Assembly: GCF_009604425.1 (NCBI RefSeq)
Contig: NZ_WEGI01000003.1
Span: forward strand, 372,001-436,000
DNA length: 64,000 nt
Direction: 5' to 3'
Origin: Nocardia aurantia
Lineage (GTDB): Bacteria; Actinomycetota; Actinomycetes; Mycobacteriales; Mycobacteriaceae
The notes beneath the pieces are model-generated. The model saw only the letters and a list, made by a program, of their open reading frames with translations, searched no databases and had not been told where the DNA came from. Numbering within the stretch: the stretch's first letter is position 1; the number at the start of each line of letters is the position of its first letter. Below, piece by piece: positions 36,232 through 44,496 of the stretch. The position numbers and the translations under genes are program-made.

Positions 36232-37379
36232 GGGCACGCAGAATACTGGCCGCCCTGACCGCGGCCGCCGGTGTCGCCGGGCTGGCCGCCTGTTCCGATC
36301 CCGCTCCGGCGCAATCGGGTTGGTCCGGCGCCATCGGCTCGGTGAACCTGCGCGAGGTCTGCCCGGCCACGATCGTGGTGCAGGCCGGGTGGAATCCCGA
36401 GGCGGAGTTCGGCGCGCTCTACAATCTGATCACCCGGCAGCCGCGCATCGACCGCGACCACAAGATCACCAGCGGACCGCTGTTCTCGCACGGCGAGTAC
36501 ACCGGCGTCGACATGGAGATCCGTTCCGGCGGACCGGCGATCGGCTTCCAGCCGGTGATGTCGCGGATGTACCAGGACCCCGACATCCTGCTCGGCACGC
36601 TCGATACCGAACAGGCCATCGTCTCCTCCGCGACCACCCCGGTCACCAGCGTGTTCGCGCCGATGGTGAAGAGCCCGCAGATGATCATGTGGGATCCGGC
36701 GACCTATCCCCAGGTGCACCGGATCGCCGATCTGAGGGCGACCCACGCCAAGGTGCTGTATCAGCAGGGCGAGGCGTACATGAGTTACCTTGTCGGAGCG
36801 GGCATCCTGGACAAGGACCAGACCGACGCCAGCTACGACGGCAGCCCCTCGTATTTCGTCGCGGCCGGCGGCAAGGCGGCGCAGCAGGGTTTCGCCAGTT
36901 CCGAGCCGTACACCTACGAACATCAGGTGTCGGCGTGGAACAAGCCGGTGGCGTATCAACTGGTCGCCGACACCGGATTCGACACCTACAAGTCGACCCT
37001 GGCGGTCCGAACCGGTGATCTGGCAAAGGATTCGGCCTGCCTGCAGCGGCTCGTCCCGGTCCTGCAACGCAGTGCGGTCGACTACTTCGCGTCCCCGGAC
37101 GCGGCGAACACGGTGATCGTCGACTCGGTGGCGAAGTACGACACCGGCTGGTCCTACGACGCGGACAACGCGCGCTACGCCGTGCGCGCGATGCTCGATC
37201 AGGGCATCGTCGGCACCGGTCCGGGGCTGGGCAGCTTCGACATGGCCAGGGTGGCACACGTTCTGGACGTCACGAAGCCGATCTTCGCCGCCGGCAAGGT
37301 GGCACCGGCGGCGGACCTGACCCCGGATCGGCTGGCCACCAACCAGTTCATCGATCCTTCGATCACCCAGGCGAAGTGA
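36228..37379 (+). CDS. Substrate-binding lipoprotein (THI5/SsuA-like ABC-type)
   Basis: A 383-residue exported lipoprotein: signal peptide with lipobox GLAAC, then an ABC-type solute-binding fold (TIVVQAGWNPEAEFGALYNLI, then VTSVFAPMVKSPQMIMWDP) as in nitrate/sulfonate/thiamine-precursor binding proteins. It overlaps the FAD oxidase (ATGA). No permease or ATPase gene follows, which is odd. The binding protein presumably delivers the substrate whose breakdown the two enzymes start. Confidence 0.82.
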   Translation: MRARRILAALTAAAGVAGLAACSDPAPAQSGWSGAIGSVNLREVCPATIVVQAGWNPEAEFGALYNLITRQPRIDRDHKITSGPLFSHGEYTGVDMEIRSGGPAIGFQPVMSRMYQDPDILLGTLDTEQAIVSSATTPVTSVFAPMVKSPQMIMWDPATYPQVHRIADLRATHAKVLYQQGEAYMSYLVGAGILDKDQTDASYDGSPSYFVAAGGKAAQQGFASSEPYTYEHQVSAWNKPVAYQLVADTGFDTYKSTLAVRTGDLAKDSACLQRLVPVLQRSAVDYFASPDAANTVIVDSVAKYDTGWSYDADNARYAVRAMLDQGIVGTGPGLGSFDMARVAHVLDVTKPIFAAGKVAPAADLTPDRLATNQFIDPSITQAK

Positions 37380-37426
37380 GCCTGTCGGTTCCGGCGTCCC
37401 GCCGCATCCGCCGCACCGATGCCTGA

Positions 37427-37510
37427 ACCAGCGCCGGCTACCACCTCGATGAGGACGACGACCCCGACGCCTTCCTCATCGACTTCGCCGATATCACGAT
37501 CGAGAAGTAG
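37427..37510 (+). pseudogene. Possible gene remnant downstream of the binding lipoprotein
   Basis: A short in-frame stretch after a TGA reads GYHLDEDDDPDAFLIDFADI and ends at TAG 37508. It has no start codon or room for a gene, yet the acidic, well-formed peptide looks like the C-terminus of a lost protein. The missing transporter genes would fit here, but the fragment is too short to identify. Confidence 0.25.
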
Positions 37511-37603
37511 CAGGCCAGCCGCACACGCCGGCGACTCGGCATCGGGTGCCACCGGGTCTCGCATCCGATGCCGAGGGGGGTGTTCGTCGCCGGCGTTCGT
37601 TCG

Positions 37604-38224
37604 CTAGGGGCGAGGGCGTAGTCCATCCAGGATGACGTTTGCGATGTGCGTCGCGCGGGGGGGGCTGGATTGCGCGTCGGCGTGATGTATCGCCGTGAAC
37701 GCGCCCGCGACGAGCGCCATCACCTCCTCGACCGTAATGTCGTCGCGCACCAAGGCGGCGGCACGCGCCCGATCAAGTAGGTCGGCGACATGACCGGTCA
37801 ACGCCACAGCGATCTCGGGCGCGACTACGCGCACATCGAATTCCGCGGCGGTGAGCGCGCTTTTGACGGCGCCGTTCTCGGCGCCGTTGGCCATCATGCG
37901 TGACAGCAGCGTGAAGACCGCGGCGGGGTCGTCGGTGGCAGTCAGCGTCGCGGCGTCGGACACCAGATGCTCGAGCTGATCGATCGAGACCGCAAGATAG
38001 AGCGATTCTTTGGTGGGAAAGTGGCGGTGGACCGTCCCGGGGCCGACGCCGGCTTGTCGGGCGATCTCGTCGAGCGGGACGCCGAGTCCTTTCCGGGCGA
38101 ACAGTCGCTGCGCGGTGTGCAGGACGGCCTGGCGGTTGCGGCGCGCGTCGGCGCGCAATCCTCGGGAGCTGCCGCGCGGGGTCGCTGATTCGAACGGGAT
38201 GGGCTGGGGCTGTTGTTCGTTCAT
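37604..38224 (-). CDS. TetR-family transcriptional regulator
   Basis: A 206-residue TetR protein with a canonical HTH (LDEIARQAGVGPGTVHRHF, residues ~52-70). The C-terminal domain resembles the TetR_C_SbtR-like group (AIHHADAQ region). It is divergent from a SnoaL-like gene, with two GC-rich palindromic operators in the 112-bp gap, so it probably represses itself and that gene. Confidence 0.88.
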   Translation of the reverse strand: MNEQQPQPIPFESATPRGSSRGLRADARRNRQAVLHTAQRLFARKGLGVPLDEIARQAGVGPGTVHRHFPTKESLYLAVSIDQLEHLVSDAATLTATDDPAAVFTLLSRMMANGAENGAVKSALTAAEFDVRVVAPEIAVALTGHVADLLDRARAAALVRDDITVEEVMALVAGAFTAIHHADAQSSPPRATHIANVILDGLRPRP

Positions 38225-38241
38225 CGCACACCCAGCATAAC

Positions 38242-38289
38242 CGGGGCGACGCCCCGTAAGCTGTTCCCTGTAACCGGTGCGACGCCCCG
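38242..38289. promoter_or_regulatory. Pair of palindromic operators between TetR and SnoaL-like genes
   Basis: Copy 1, CGGGGCG-A-CGCCCCG (38242-38256), is a perfect palindrome. Copy 2, CGGTGCG-A-CGCCCCG (38275-38289), differs by one base. Both are preceded by TAAC, and their centres are 33 bp apart, about three helical turns, suiting two repressor dimers on one DNA face. Confidence 0.7.
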
Positions 38290-38336
38290 CTTATGGTGGC
38301 CGCACCCGGATTCCGATCCCGCGACAAGGACATCTC

Positions 38337-38705
38337 ATGACCATGCTCGATCCCGGCACCGTGGTACGGCGGATGCAGGAGTGCTTCAACACACGGCAGT
38401 TCGATCAGGCCGACGAACTACACACCCCGGACTGTTTCAGCCACGCGCTCGGGACCACAGGGTTCGAGGCGGGAAAGAGCGCCTGGCGCAGTCTCGTTGC
38501 CCAGTTCCCCGACATCCGTGTCGTCGCCGAAGACGTCCTGGTCGATCGCGACAGGGTAGCGGTTCGCTCGTCGGTCGAAGGAATCCCGGCCACGGATGGC
38601 GGGGTCCGGCCGATGATGATCGAGATCTTCCGCATCGACAACGGCCGGATCGCCGAGAACTGGGCGCTGGGCGAGGGGCTGCCCTACAGCGCGGATACTC
38701 TGTAA
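38337..38705 (+). CDS. SnoaL-like/ester-cyclase-type protein
   Basis: A 122-residue protein with the NTF2-like fold of SnoaL polyketide cyclases and ester cyclases: VVRRMQECFNTRQFDQADEL at the N-terminus, then VRSSVEG and IEIFRIDNGRIAENWALGE. ATG 38337 has AAGGA upstream. These small barrels may act as cyclases, isomerases or binding proteins; the role here is unknown. It is regulated, by position, by the adjacent TetR. Confidence 0.85.
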   Translation: MTMLDPGTVVRRMQECFNTRQFDQADELHTPDCFSHALGTTGFEAGKSAWRSLVAQFPDIRVVAEDVLVDRDRVAVRSSVEGIPATDGGVRPMMIEIFRIDNGRIAENWALGEGLPYSADTL

Positions 38706-38962
38706 CCGCCCAGGCGGCGGGACGGGCGGAAGTTCCGGGTAGTCATCGACATTCATGAGCGGCAATGCGAATCACGGTCGGCCGCAGGCGATGTCGAGGC
38801 GGTCTCCGTCGGTGGACATCTCGGGCCCGCTCAATCCGTCATGATCCCGGCCGTCGATCGCGCCGCAGGTCGACGTTGCCTCGGCATCGGGTGGTGCGGT
38901 CGTCTCGAGGGATGTCCGAGATAGGGTTGGGTCAGCGTCGGATGATGAGTCAGGACTGGGAG

Positions 38963-39523
38963 ATGCCTCGGAACAGACGGCCCCGCGATCGAGAAGAGAA
39001 GCGTGCGGAGATTGTCGGCGCCGCGCGGCGGTTGTTCGTCGAGGAAGGCTACGACGCGGCGTCGATGGCGCGGATCGCCCGGGACGCGGGGGTAGTGTCG
39101 AACACCTTGTACTGGTACTTCCAGGACAAGGACGCGGTGCTGATCGCGGTGCTGAACGCGGTGCTGGCCGATTCGATGGCCGCCTACAGCGCCCTCTCGG
39201 ACTCGGGGGTGGTGGATCGGTTGTTGTGGCTGGTCGGGGAGTTGGAGCAGCTGGGCCGGTTGGTGAGCACGGTCCACACCCGAGCGAAAGAGTCCGCGGC
39301 CGTCGCTGCATGGCACGAGCAGTTCCACGCGTTGGGCGAGGGATTTTTCCGGACCGACCTGATCGAGCTGGGGGTGCCTGCCGGCGAGGTGGGTCCCCTG
39401 GTCACGATCGGGGTGTTCGTGGTGGAGGGGTTGCTGACCCACCCGATGCCCGAATCCGGCAAGCGTGTGGTGATCGAGGCACTGCTGCACCGCGCTCACG
39501 ACAGCGCTGCGACTGCCCGCTGA
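38963..39523 (+). CDS. TetR-family transcriptional regulator
   Basis: A 186-residue TetR protein (starts at 38912 and 38942 are alternatives). The HTH MARIARDAGVVSNTLYWYF is clear, followed by a helical ligand domain. It converges on the alpha/beta-hydrolase gene at 39566-40678, whose promoter has two strong palindromes with no other regulator adjacent; this TetR is the candidate repressor. Confidence 0.87.
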   Translation: MPRNRRPRDREEKRAEIVGAARRLFVEEGYDAASMARIARDAGVVSNTLYWYFQDKDAVLIAVLNAVLADSMAAYSALSDSGVVDRLLWLVGELEQLGRLVSTVHTRAKESAAVAAWHEQFHALGEGFFRTDLIELGVPAGEVGPLVTIGVFVVEGLLTHPMPESGKRVVIEALLHRAHDSAATAR

Positions 39524-39565
39524 CTTCCGGTCCGGCGTGCGCGCGTCGCAGCGTGCGGCCCGCCG

Positions 39566-40678
39566 CTATGAGGCGCGCGTGGACGCGAATCGCGTTGTCA
39601 GGAAATGGATCTGGTCGCGGACGGCGTCCTCGAAGCGATCGCCCACATAGATGTCGAAGTGGTCGCACGGATAGCTTCGGACGTGGACATGCGCCAGCCC
39701 CTGGCCCAGACGCTTCGTGGTGTTCGCGGGGGCGGCCACATCGTTGTCGCAGACGCACAACAGGGTCGGGGTGCTGGAACGGGCCAGAGCACGACCGGGC
39801 CGATACAACGGAAGACGCAGAGCCAGCCGCGCGGCCAGGGCGTTGGCGGCGTGGAACTCAGCTTTCGGACCGTGCAGAACACCCCACATGCTGTCGCGAC
39901 CGACGGTGCTCGGAGGTTCTTCGCTGCCGTCGTCGCGGGTCGATTCGATATTCGTCGATATCCGAGCGCGCAGGGACAGCAACCGCTCGAGCAGTGCGCT
40001 GGTGCGCCGCGAGAGCCGGGTCCCCGGCGGCAATAGCGCCGAAGCGCCGGCCAGGGCGTCGGGTGATGCCACGAACGCGGGCATCCACGGGGTGCCCGCC
40101 ATGGGTAGCAGGAGTGGTTTCGCGCCCACCCAGGATCCGACCGTGTCCAGGACGGCCGCCGCGACCAGCATCAGGGCACTGAACGGGGCGATCCGCACGC
40201 GGGAACGCAGCGACGCGGGTCCGTCGGTGAAAGGACACTGCGCCACCACCGCCGCCACACCGCTGTCCTCGGAGGCGATCTGGAGAACATGCCCGCCACC
40301 GAAAGAGCTACCCCACAATGCGATTCGATCGGCATCGACATCGGGTAAGGCGCGAGCGAACTTCAGGGCGGCATGCCAGTCGGCGCGTTGCTTGCCGATA
40401 TCGAGGAGTTGGCGCGGGTATCCGCCGCTCGCGCCGAGATGGCGGTAGTCGAACACCAGCACCGACCAACCCGCCGCGGCGAACCGTTCGGCGTAGGCAT
40501 CGAGTCGCATCTCGCGCACCGCTCCCAGCCCGTGACCCATGATCACCAGTGGTCGCGGCCCCTGCGAGTCGGGCTTGCTGTACAGCCACGCGGCGCAGGT
40601 GTCCCCGCCGGACGCGAAGGTGACCTCGCGTCGCTGCATCGCTGTTGCATCGTGCTGATCCGGCCCGCTGATCGTCAT
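39566..40678 (-). CDS. Alpha/beta-fold hydrolase with an inserted segment
   Basis: A 370-residue cytosolic alpha/beta hydrolase. VIMGHGLGAVREM carries the oxyanion region, GSSFGGGH the nucleophile elbow with Ser, CDNDVAAP the acid Asp and PCDHFDIY the His. Between LLPPGTR and LALRLPLYRPGRA there is an extra, charged ~45-residue stretch (RARISTNIESTRDDGSEEPP) that looks like an inserted lid. ATG 40678 has AAGGA upstream. Closest in type to actinobacterial hydrolases annotated as X-Pro-peptidase/esterase-like; the substrate is unknown. Confidence 0.87.
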   Translation of the reverse strand: MTISGPDQHDATAMQRREVTFASGGDTCAAWLYSKPDSQGPRPLVIMGHGLGAVREMRLDAYAERFAAAGWSVLVFDYRHLGASGGYPRQLLDIGKQRADWHAALKFARALPDVDADRIALWGSSFGGGHVLQIASEDSGVAAVVAQCPFTDGPASLRSRVRIAPFSALMLVAAAVLDTVGSWVGAKPLLLPMAGTPWMPAFVASPDALAGASALLPPGTRLSRRTSALLERLLSLRARISTNIESTRDDGSEEPPSTVGRDSMWGVLHGPKAEFHAANALAARLALRLPLYRPGRALARSSTPTLLCVCDNDVAAPANTTKRLGQGLAHVHVRSYPCDHFDIYVGDRFEDAVRDQIHFLTTRFASTRAS

Positions 40679-40705
40679 ACCGTGTCCTTCCGCCTCACCA
40701 CCGTC

Positions 40706-40771
40706 CTTCTTGGGTGTCGTCCAAGAAGACCGTACGTCAACGGTAAAGGGTTCTTGAATGTCAGTCAAGAA
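40706..40771. promoter_or_regulatory. Two strong operator palindromes upstream of the hydrolase
   Basis: Site 1: CTTCTTGG-N7-CCAAGAAG (40706-40728), perfect 8-bp arms. Site 2: TTCTTGA-N7-TCAAGAA (40751-40771), perfect 7-bp arms. Same 7-nt spacer, centres 44 bp apart. Typical of TetR-type binding. Confidence 0.72.
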
Positions 40772-41019
40772 AGCGAGCCGACACTGACGCCCGCACCGAC
40801 CCTCCTCGGGGGCTGTCGGCATGTCCGCGATGTGCTGGGGCAGCAGTCACCCGACACCGGTCAAAAGGTCAGTCACCATCCATAAGCCGGGCCGGTACCC
40901 GTTGTCGATGAGAACGGACTGGCTGCACCCGGCTCGTGGACCCCCGCCGGGGTGTTGTCCCCGCTGGCGGGGTGTGGTCGCGCGGCGCTATTCTCGCGGG
41001 CGATCGAGAGGAGGTGACC

Positions 41020-41382
41020 GTGCACGATGGGGACGTTCCGCAGTTGCTGACGGTGTCGGAGCATCACTACGGTGGCATCGTCGTGGTGGAGGCGGTGGGG
41101 GAGATCGACATCACGTCGGCGGCGGTGTTGAGCAGTGCGCTCGAGGCCGTCGCGCCGGCCGCTGAGGCGGTGATCGTGGACCTGTCCGCGGTCGGTTTCA
41201 TGGGCTCGGTGGGATTCACCGTGCTGCTGGCCGCCGCGGAGAATCGCGGCCCGCGTCAGTTGCGGGTGGTGGTGTCACCCCAGGTCCGCCGGCCGCTCGA
41301 GATGATGGGGCTGGATAAGGTCTTGGACCTGTACCACTCCCTGGACCTGGCGCTCGGCGACGGGCCCGGCGCCACAGCCTGA
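41020..41382 (+). CDS. STAS-domain anti-sigma-factor antagonist
   Basis: A 120-residue single STAS domain, starting at GTG 41020 behind a very strong GAGGAGGTGA. GEIDITSAAVLSSALE and VIVDLSAVGFMGSVGFTVL match SpoIIAA-type antagonists; the phosphorylatable Ser is in GSVG, where the more common Asp before Ser is Gly. Such proteins release a sigma factor by binding its anti-sigma kinase. No partner kinase or sigma gene is adjacent. Confidence 0.88.
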   Translation: MHDGDVPQLLTVSEHHYGGIVVVEAVGEIDITSAAVLSSALEAVAPAAEAVIVDLSAVGFMGSVGFTVLLAAAENRGPRQLRVVVSPQVRRPLEMMGLDKVLDLYHSLDLALGDGPGATA

Positions 41383-41524
41383 TCATCTGCCATGTCGGCG
41401 GACTCGTTCGCTGGTGTCGCGCGAGGATCGGTCCGGTGGCGGTGACCGTGTGAGCGGCGTTCGGCAGGCCGGGTGGCTGGGGTGTTCGCCGAGAGGGCGC
41501 GGTTTGCCCGGCGACGGAGGGTGT

Positions 41525-41926
41525 CTAGTCGCTTTCGGTGGGTCCGAGGAGGTCCCATCGGTTGCCCGCGATATCGAGGAAGACGGCGACTCGTCCGTAG
41601 GGCTCGTTGCGGGGTTGGGTCACGAACTGGACGTCGGCGGCGGTCATCCGCTGGTAGGCGTCGGTGAAGTCGTCGACGCGCAGGAAGAATCCGACCCGCC
41701 CGGCTGCTTGATTGCCGATTGTGGCGTGTTGGTGCGGGCCGTCGGCGCGGGCCAGGAGGATGCCGGTGTGCGCGTGTGGCGGGCGAACGACGACCCAGCG
41801 TTTGGGGTAGCCGTCGTTGGTCAGTGCGGGGCTGTCCTCGACGAGATCGAATCCGAGGGTGTCGACGAAAAAGTCGATGGCTGGCTGGTATTCGTCGACG
41901 ATGATCGCGATCAGGTCCAGGTGCAT
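41525..41926 (-). CDS. VOC-superfamily (glyoxalase/bleomycin-resistance-like) protein
   Basis: A 133-residue single VOC module: MHLDLIAIIVDEYQPAIDFFVDTLGFDLVED at the N-terminus, then AGRVGFFLRVDDFTDAYQRM and FLDIAGNRWDLLGP, where the C-terminal half normally carries Glu/His metal ligands. Members bind or modify small molecules as dimers. It is isolated; no neighbour suggests a substrate. Confidence 0.87.
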   Translation of the reverse strand: MHLDLIAIIVDEYQPAIDFFVDTLGFDLVEDSPALTNDGYPKRWVVVRPPHAHTGILLARADGPHQHATIGNQAAGRVGFFLRVDDFTDAYQRMTAADVQFVTQPRNEPYGRVAVFLDIAGNRWDLLGPTESD

Positions 41927-42304
41927 CCAACGAGCCTAGGAACTTGTGGAGCGCATCGCGGTTTATTGAGGTGGGCCGCGATGACAGGGCGGCCCAGCGT
42001 GTCTCTGCTGCCAGTCAGGCGGGGATGGGCCGCCAGGTCAGCGAGTCCGTCGTGGACCGGCCGCACCACCCGCGCTCCCGGATCGAAGGCGTGCACGGGC
42101 GTGGAACACGGTGCGGGTCTTGCCTGCTTTGGGCCGTCGACGACGATCATCCGGGTACCGGTCAACGTCGGCGAGCCGGACATCGACCCGGTTCGCGGTG
42201 CGTCGCAGATCCCGGAGTTGTTGGCCCACATGGGCCGGACTTCGCGCGCGATGGGCCGCGTGGTCCCAAATTGGTCCCAACTCTGCGGGTGGTTGAGTAA
42301 TAGC
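41927..42304. other. Intergenic region at the left edge of the island, no gene seen
   Basis: Open frames exist on both strands, but none has convincing protein character. Two GGTCCCAA repeats (around 42260-42280) parallel the GGTCCACAA pair at 56697-56715 near the other boundary, suggesting both are relics of integrase 3' ends. I could not identify a recombinase frame. Confidence 0.35.
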
Positions 42305-42336
42305 AAACCCCTTCCGGCCCAGGTCGGAAGGGGTTT
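42305..42336 (+). terminator. Rho-independent terminator at left island boundary
   Basis: 12-bp perfect stem AAACCCCTTCCG / CGGAAGGGGTTT with an 8-nt loop, followed by T and GCG. It closely resembles the terminator at 56751-56779. Confidence 0.75.
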
Positions 42337-42349
42337 TGCGATGGTCGGG
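42329..42349 (+). repeat. Left att-like direct repeat of the island
   Basis: AGGGGTTTTGCGATGGTCGGG, identical at 20 of 21 bases to 56773-56793, which overlaps the 3' end of tRNA-Pro. It includes the terminator's right arm, so part of the match could reflect shared terminator sequence; CGATGGTCGGG is not explained that way. Confidence 0.5.
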
Positions 42350-42766
42350 GTTACCGGACGGTATTTGAAACAGTGGGAACCGGACTGGCTTCGGAAGGTG
42401 ATCGCCAAGATCGACGCTGCTCCAGCCCGCCGGCCTTCGTCGACAGGTAGCAGCACAGTTCGACCGCGACGACTTGATCGACGGCTGTCGCCCACCACCA
42501 TCGCCGAGATGGTCAATGCCTACCGAGGCGGTACTTCCACCAACCAGTTGTGCGAGCGGTACGGCTTGTCCAAGGGCGGGCTGCTGAAGATCCTCCAGGA
42601 GCACGGGGTGCAGATGCGGAACCAGCCCATGACGGAGGAGGAGATCGACCGGGCGGAACGGCTTTACGGCGAGGGGCAGTCGCTCAACGCTGTCGCTCGG
42701 ACGGTGGGCAAGGCCAAAGGGAGTGTGTGGAAGGCGTTGCGGGAGCGCGGGATCGACATGCGGTAA
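42341..42766 (+). CDS. HTH protein, probably a serine-recombinase C-terminal remnant
   Basis: A 141-residue frame starting in the att-like repeat. It holds two resolvase-type helix-turn-helix units: TIAEMVNAYRGGTSTNQLCERYGLSKGGLLKIL and EEEIDRAERLYGEGQSLNAVARTVGKAKGSVWKAL, each ending before HGV or RGI. Paired units like these form the tail of actinobacterial large serine recombinases and related proteins. No catalytic domain precedes them, so this looks like a truncated recombinase or a stand-alone DNA-binding relic. The open frame continues upstream, but that part lacks protein character. Confidence 0.6.
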   Translation: MVGVTGRYLKQWEPDWLRKVIAKIDAAPARRPSSTGSSTVRPRRLDRRLSPTTIAEMVNAYRGGTSTNQLCERYGLSKGGLLKILQEHGVQMRNQPMTEEEIDRAERLYGEGQSLNAVARTVGKAKGSVWKALRERGIDMR

Positions 42767-42946
42767 GCGACGAGATGATCAACCTATGTCGCACTTAGGT
42801 TTTGAGCTGATCTGCAAGCGCATTCTCTGCTGGTGGCGGATGATCTGGCTATGACACATCAGCCGATTGGCGAGCCAACCCGACTCCAGCTGAGTCGCCT
42901 CCGAAGAAGCAGCGAGAGCCGATGACCCGCGCACACAAGCTGCTGT

Positions 42947-43675
42947 TCACTTGCAGTTCTCTACGTACCAGTCCTCCATTGCGGTGTCAACTATATAGCC
43001 GTGCCAACAGTCGTATTCATAATTTCTTTTCAATAGTGCACCGTACTCCTCCTTGAGATTCGACTGGAGAACGTTTGAGATCATCAGTGGTTCGTCCCTA
43101 TATGGTCGTTTGGAGCCATTGGCAGCCAGATGAGCTGCCTCATTAACGACGTCGCCCATGTAGACGATGTCGTTTATGCCACTGCCCGACAGACCCGCTT
43201 TGATGACTAGCGCGCGCCCCCAAGAAAGACCTATACCAACTTGAATCTCATCATAACCATGCTTTTTAAGCTGGTAGTTGAGCATTTTGACCATAGAGTT
43301 GGCGCGGGCAGCCTCCGCGAAGACGGCATCAATATTAGTGGTATAAGGTGTGTCGAAGACGCCCCAGACTCCATCGCCTACAATGTTCACCTCGACGCAT
43401 TCGTTGCAGCCGTCCATAACCGCAACTAGTTCAGAAATATACGCCCGGTATAGCTTTGCCAAGCGAGGCCGACGATGCTTTTCCGGGAGCTTGCTCGACC
43501 CTCGAATATCTACAAACATGGCCGTGCAGTTGGCATAAAATCCATTGTCGAAAGTCAGTTTTTCGCGTTTAGGAAGGCTGTCCGACTCCTGGTAATCGTT
43601 ATCGGAGCTGTCAAGAATTTTGTTAATTCGATTATAACTCGAGATAAAGTTATAGAACGTGCCAGTGCTTTTCAC
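42947..43675 (-). CDS. pycC: Class III nucleotidyl cyclase, Pycsar cyclase (PycC-like)
   Basis: A 242-residue single-domain class III cyclase. FVDIRGSS (Asp56) and NIVGDGVWGVF (Asp102) give the two metal-binding aspartates, and YMGDVVNEAAHLA (Asn179) is the conserved catalytic helix. There is no receiver, GAF or membrane domain. It overlaps by 4 nt the upstream gene for a small membrane protein of the Pycsar-effector type. In Pycsar defence a cyclase makes cUMP or cCMP on phage infection and the nucleotide activates the effector. Which base it uses is not determined. Codon use is AT-richer than the host's. Confidence 0.82.
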   Translation of the reverse strand: MKSTGTFYNFISSYNRINKILDSSDNDYQESDSLPKREKLTFDNGFYANCTAMFVDIRGSSKLPEKHRRPRLAKLYRAYISELVAVMDGCNECVEVNIVGDGVWGVFDTPYTTNIDAVFAEAARANSMVKMLNYQLKKHGYDEIQVGIGLSWGRALVIKAGLSGSGINDIVYMGDVVNEAAHLAANGSKRPYRDEPLMISNVLQSNLKEEYGALLKRNYEYDCWHGYIVDTAMEDWYVENCK

Positions 43676-44256
43676 AGCGAGAGCCCTCCTAGGAAACTCG
43701 ATACGGCAGCAAAGATTAGCGCTGCACCCAAGCAGTACATAGCCATGCCGACCCGCTGAAACTTCATCCTGGCAACCGTGGCGACCGTCCAGATTTGTTC
43801 GTAGGCATCACCTACCAGGCTGCCACCGTTGGTTCCTGCGGATTCGTACACTCGCCGCCGATAAGATTCGGCATTAGGGTGCGCCAGTGCGATATCTCGA
43901 AAGAAGATGAGCGACGATCCATGGTTGTTCTTCACGCGAGGTATTAGGACAAAGAGGGCAATCAGTGCGGAGATGCCGGAGAAAATACAGCTGGCTAGCA
44001 TGAGCCAATAATGAAATGGTGCGTCGTGCATCTTCACCCACGGGGGCAACGACTTGAGTGCTAGCCCTCCGAGAACGCCCGATGCGGTGAGATCGGCTCC
44101 CGCCTTGGTGTCGGCAAACTTGATCCAGTCGTGCCCCTGGCTGAGAATCTTCCACACTTCATCGGGGTTGTGTGGCAACTCTTCGCCGGGTTCCTGGACG
44201 GGTGGCCTCCAGCGACACCCCCATATGATCACTTGCCGCCTCCCTGCGCAGTGCAC
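43672..44256 (-). CDS. pycTM: Pycsar effector-type membrane protein (PycTM/DUF5706-like)
   Basis: A 194-residue protein (GTG 44232, behind GGGAGG, is an alternative start). The family-like segment WIKFADTKAGADL is followed by hydrophobic stretches at about residues 54-66, 82-108 and 168-192. This ADxKA motif before the first membrane helix, and the total size, match the Pycsar TM effectors that damage the membrane when cUMP or cCMP binds. It lies directly upstream of, and overlaps, the cyclase, as one operon. Confidence 0.75.
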   Translation of the reverse strand: MHCAGRRQVIIWGCRWRPPVQEPGEELPHNPDEVWKILSQGHDWIKFADTKAGADLTASGVLGGLALKSLPPWVKMHDAPFHYWLMLASCIFSGISALIALFVLIPRVKNNHGSSLIFFRDIALAHPNAESYRRRVYESAGTNGGSLVGDAYEQIWTVATVARMKFQRVGMAMYCLGAALIFAAVSSFLGGLSL

Positions 44257-44496
44257 CGAACACTCGTTTGATACGTACTGTGAGAACTTTCAGCCCAGAA
44301 GGATACCAGGGAGCAGCGAAAGCCACGCAAAACTGCTGTCGGCTCGTTCGGTCACCCTGCGCGAGCGCGGGGCTGAAATCTGACCAGCAACGAGATGATA
44401 TTTGTTGCCGAACTCTATACTCCATTCGACACTCTTCTTGTCAATCGCAGTTCACTGGCGCATACTGCGAATATAATCTAACTGGAGCAACTATAT

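Noticed and set aside
41927..42304. Tyrosine integrase remnant at the left boundary
   Set aside because: No frame shows the Arg-His-Arg-Tyr signatures; only the GGTCC motifs resemble integrase 3' ends.
41414..42766. A 450-codon frame that would join upstream DNA to the HTH protein
   Set aside because: It runs through the antisense of the VOC gene and a terminator hairpin; only the part after 42341 has protein character.
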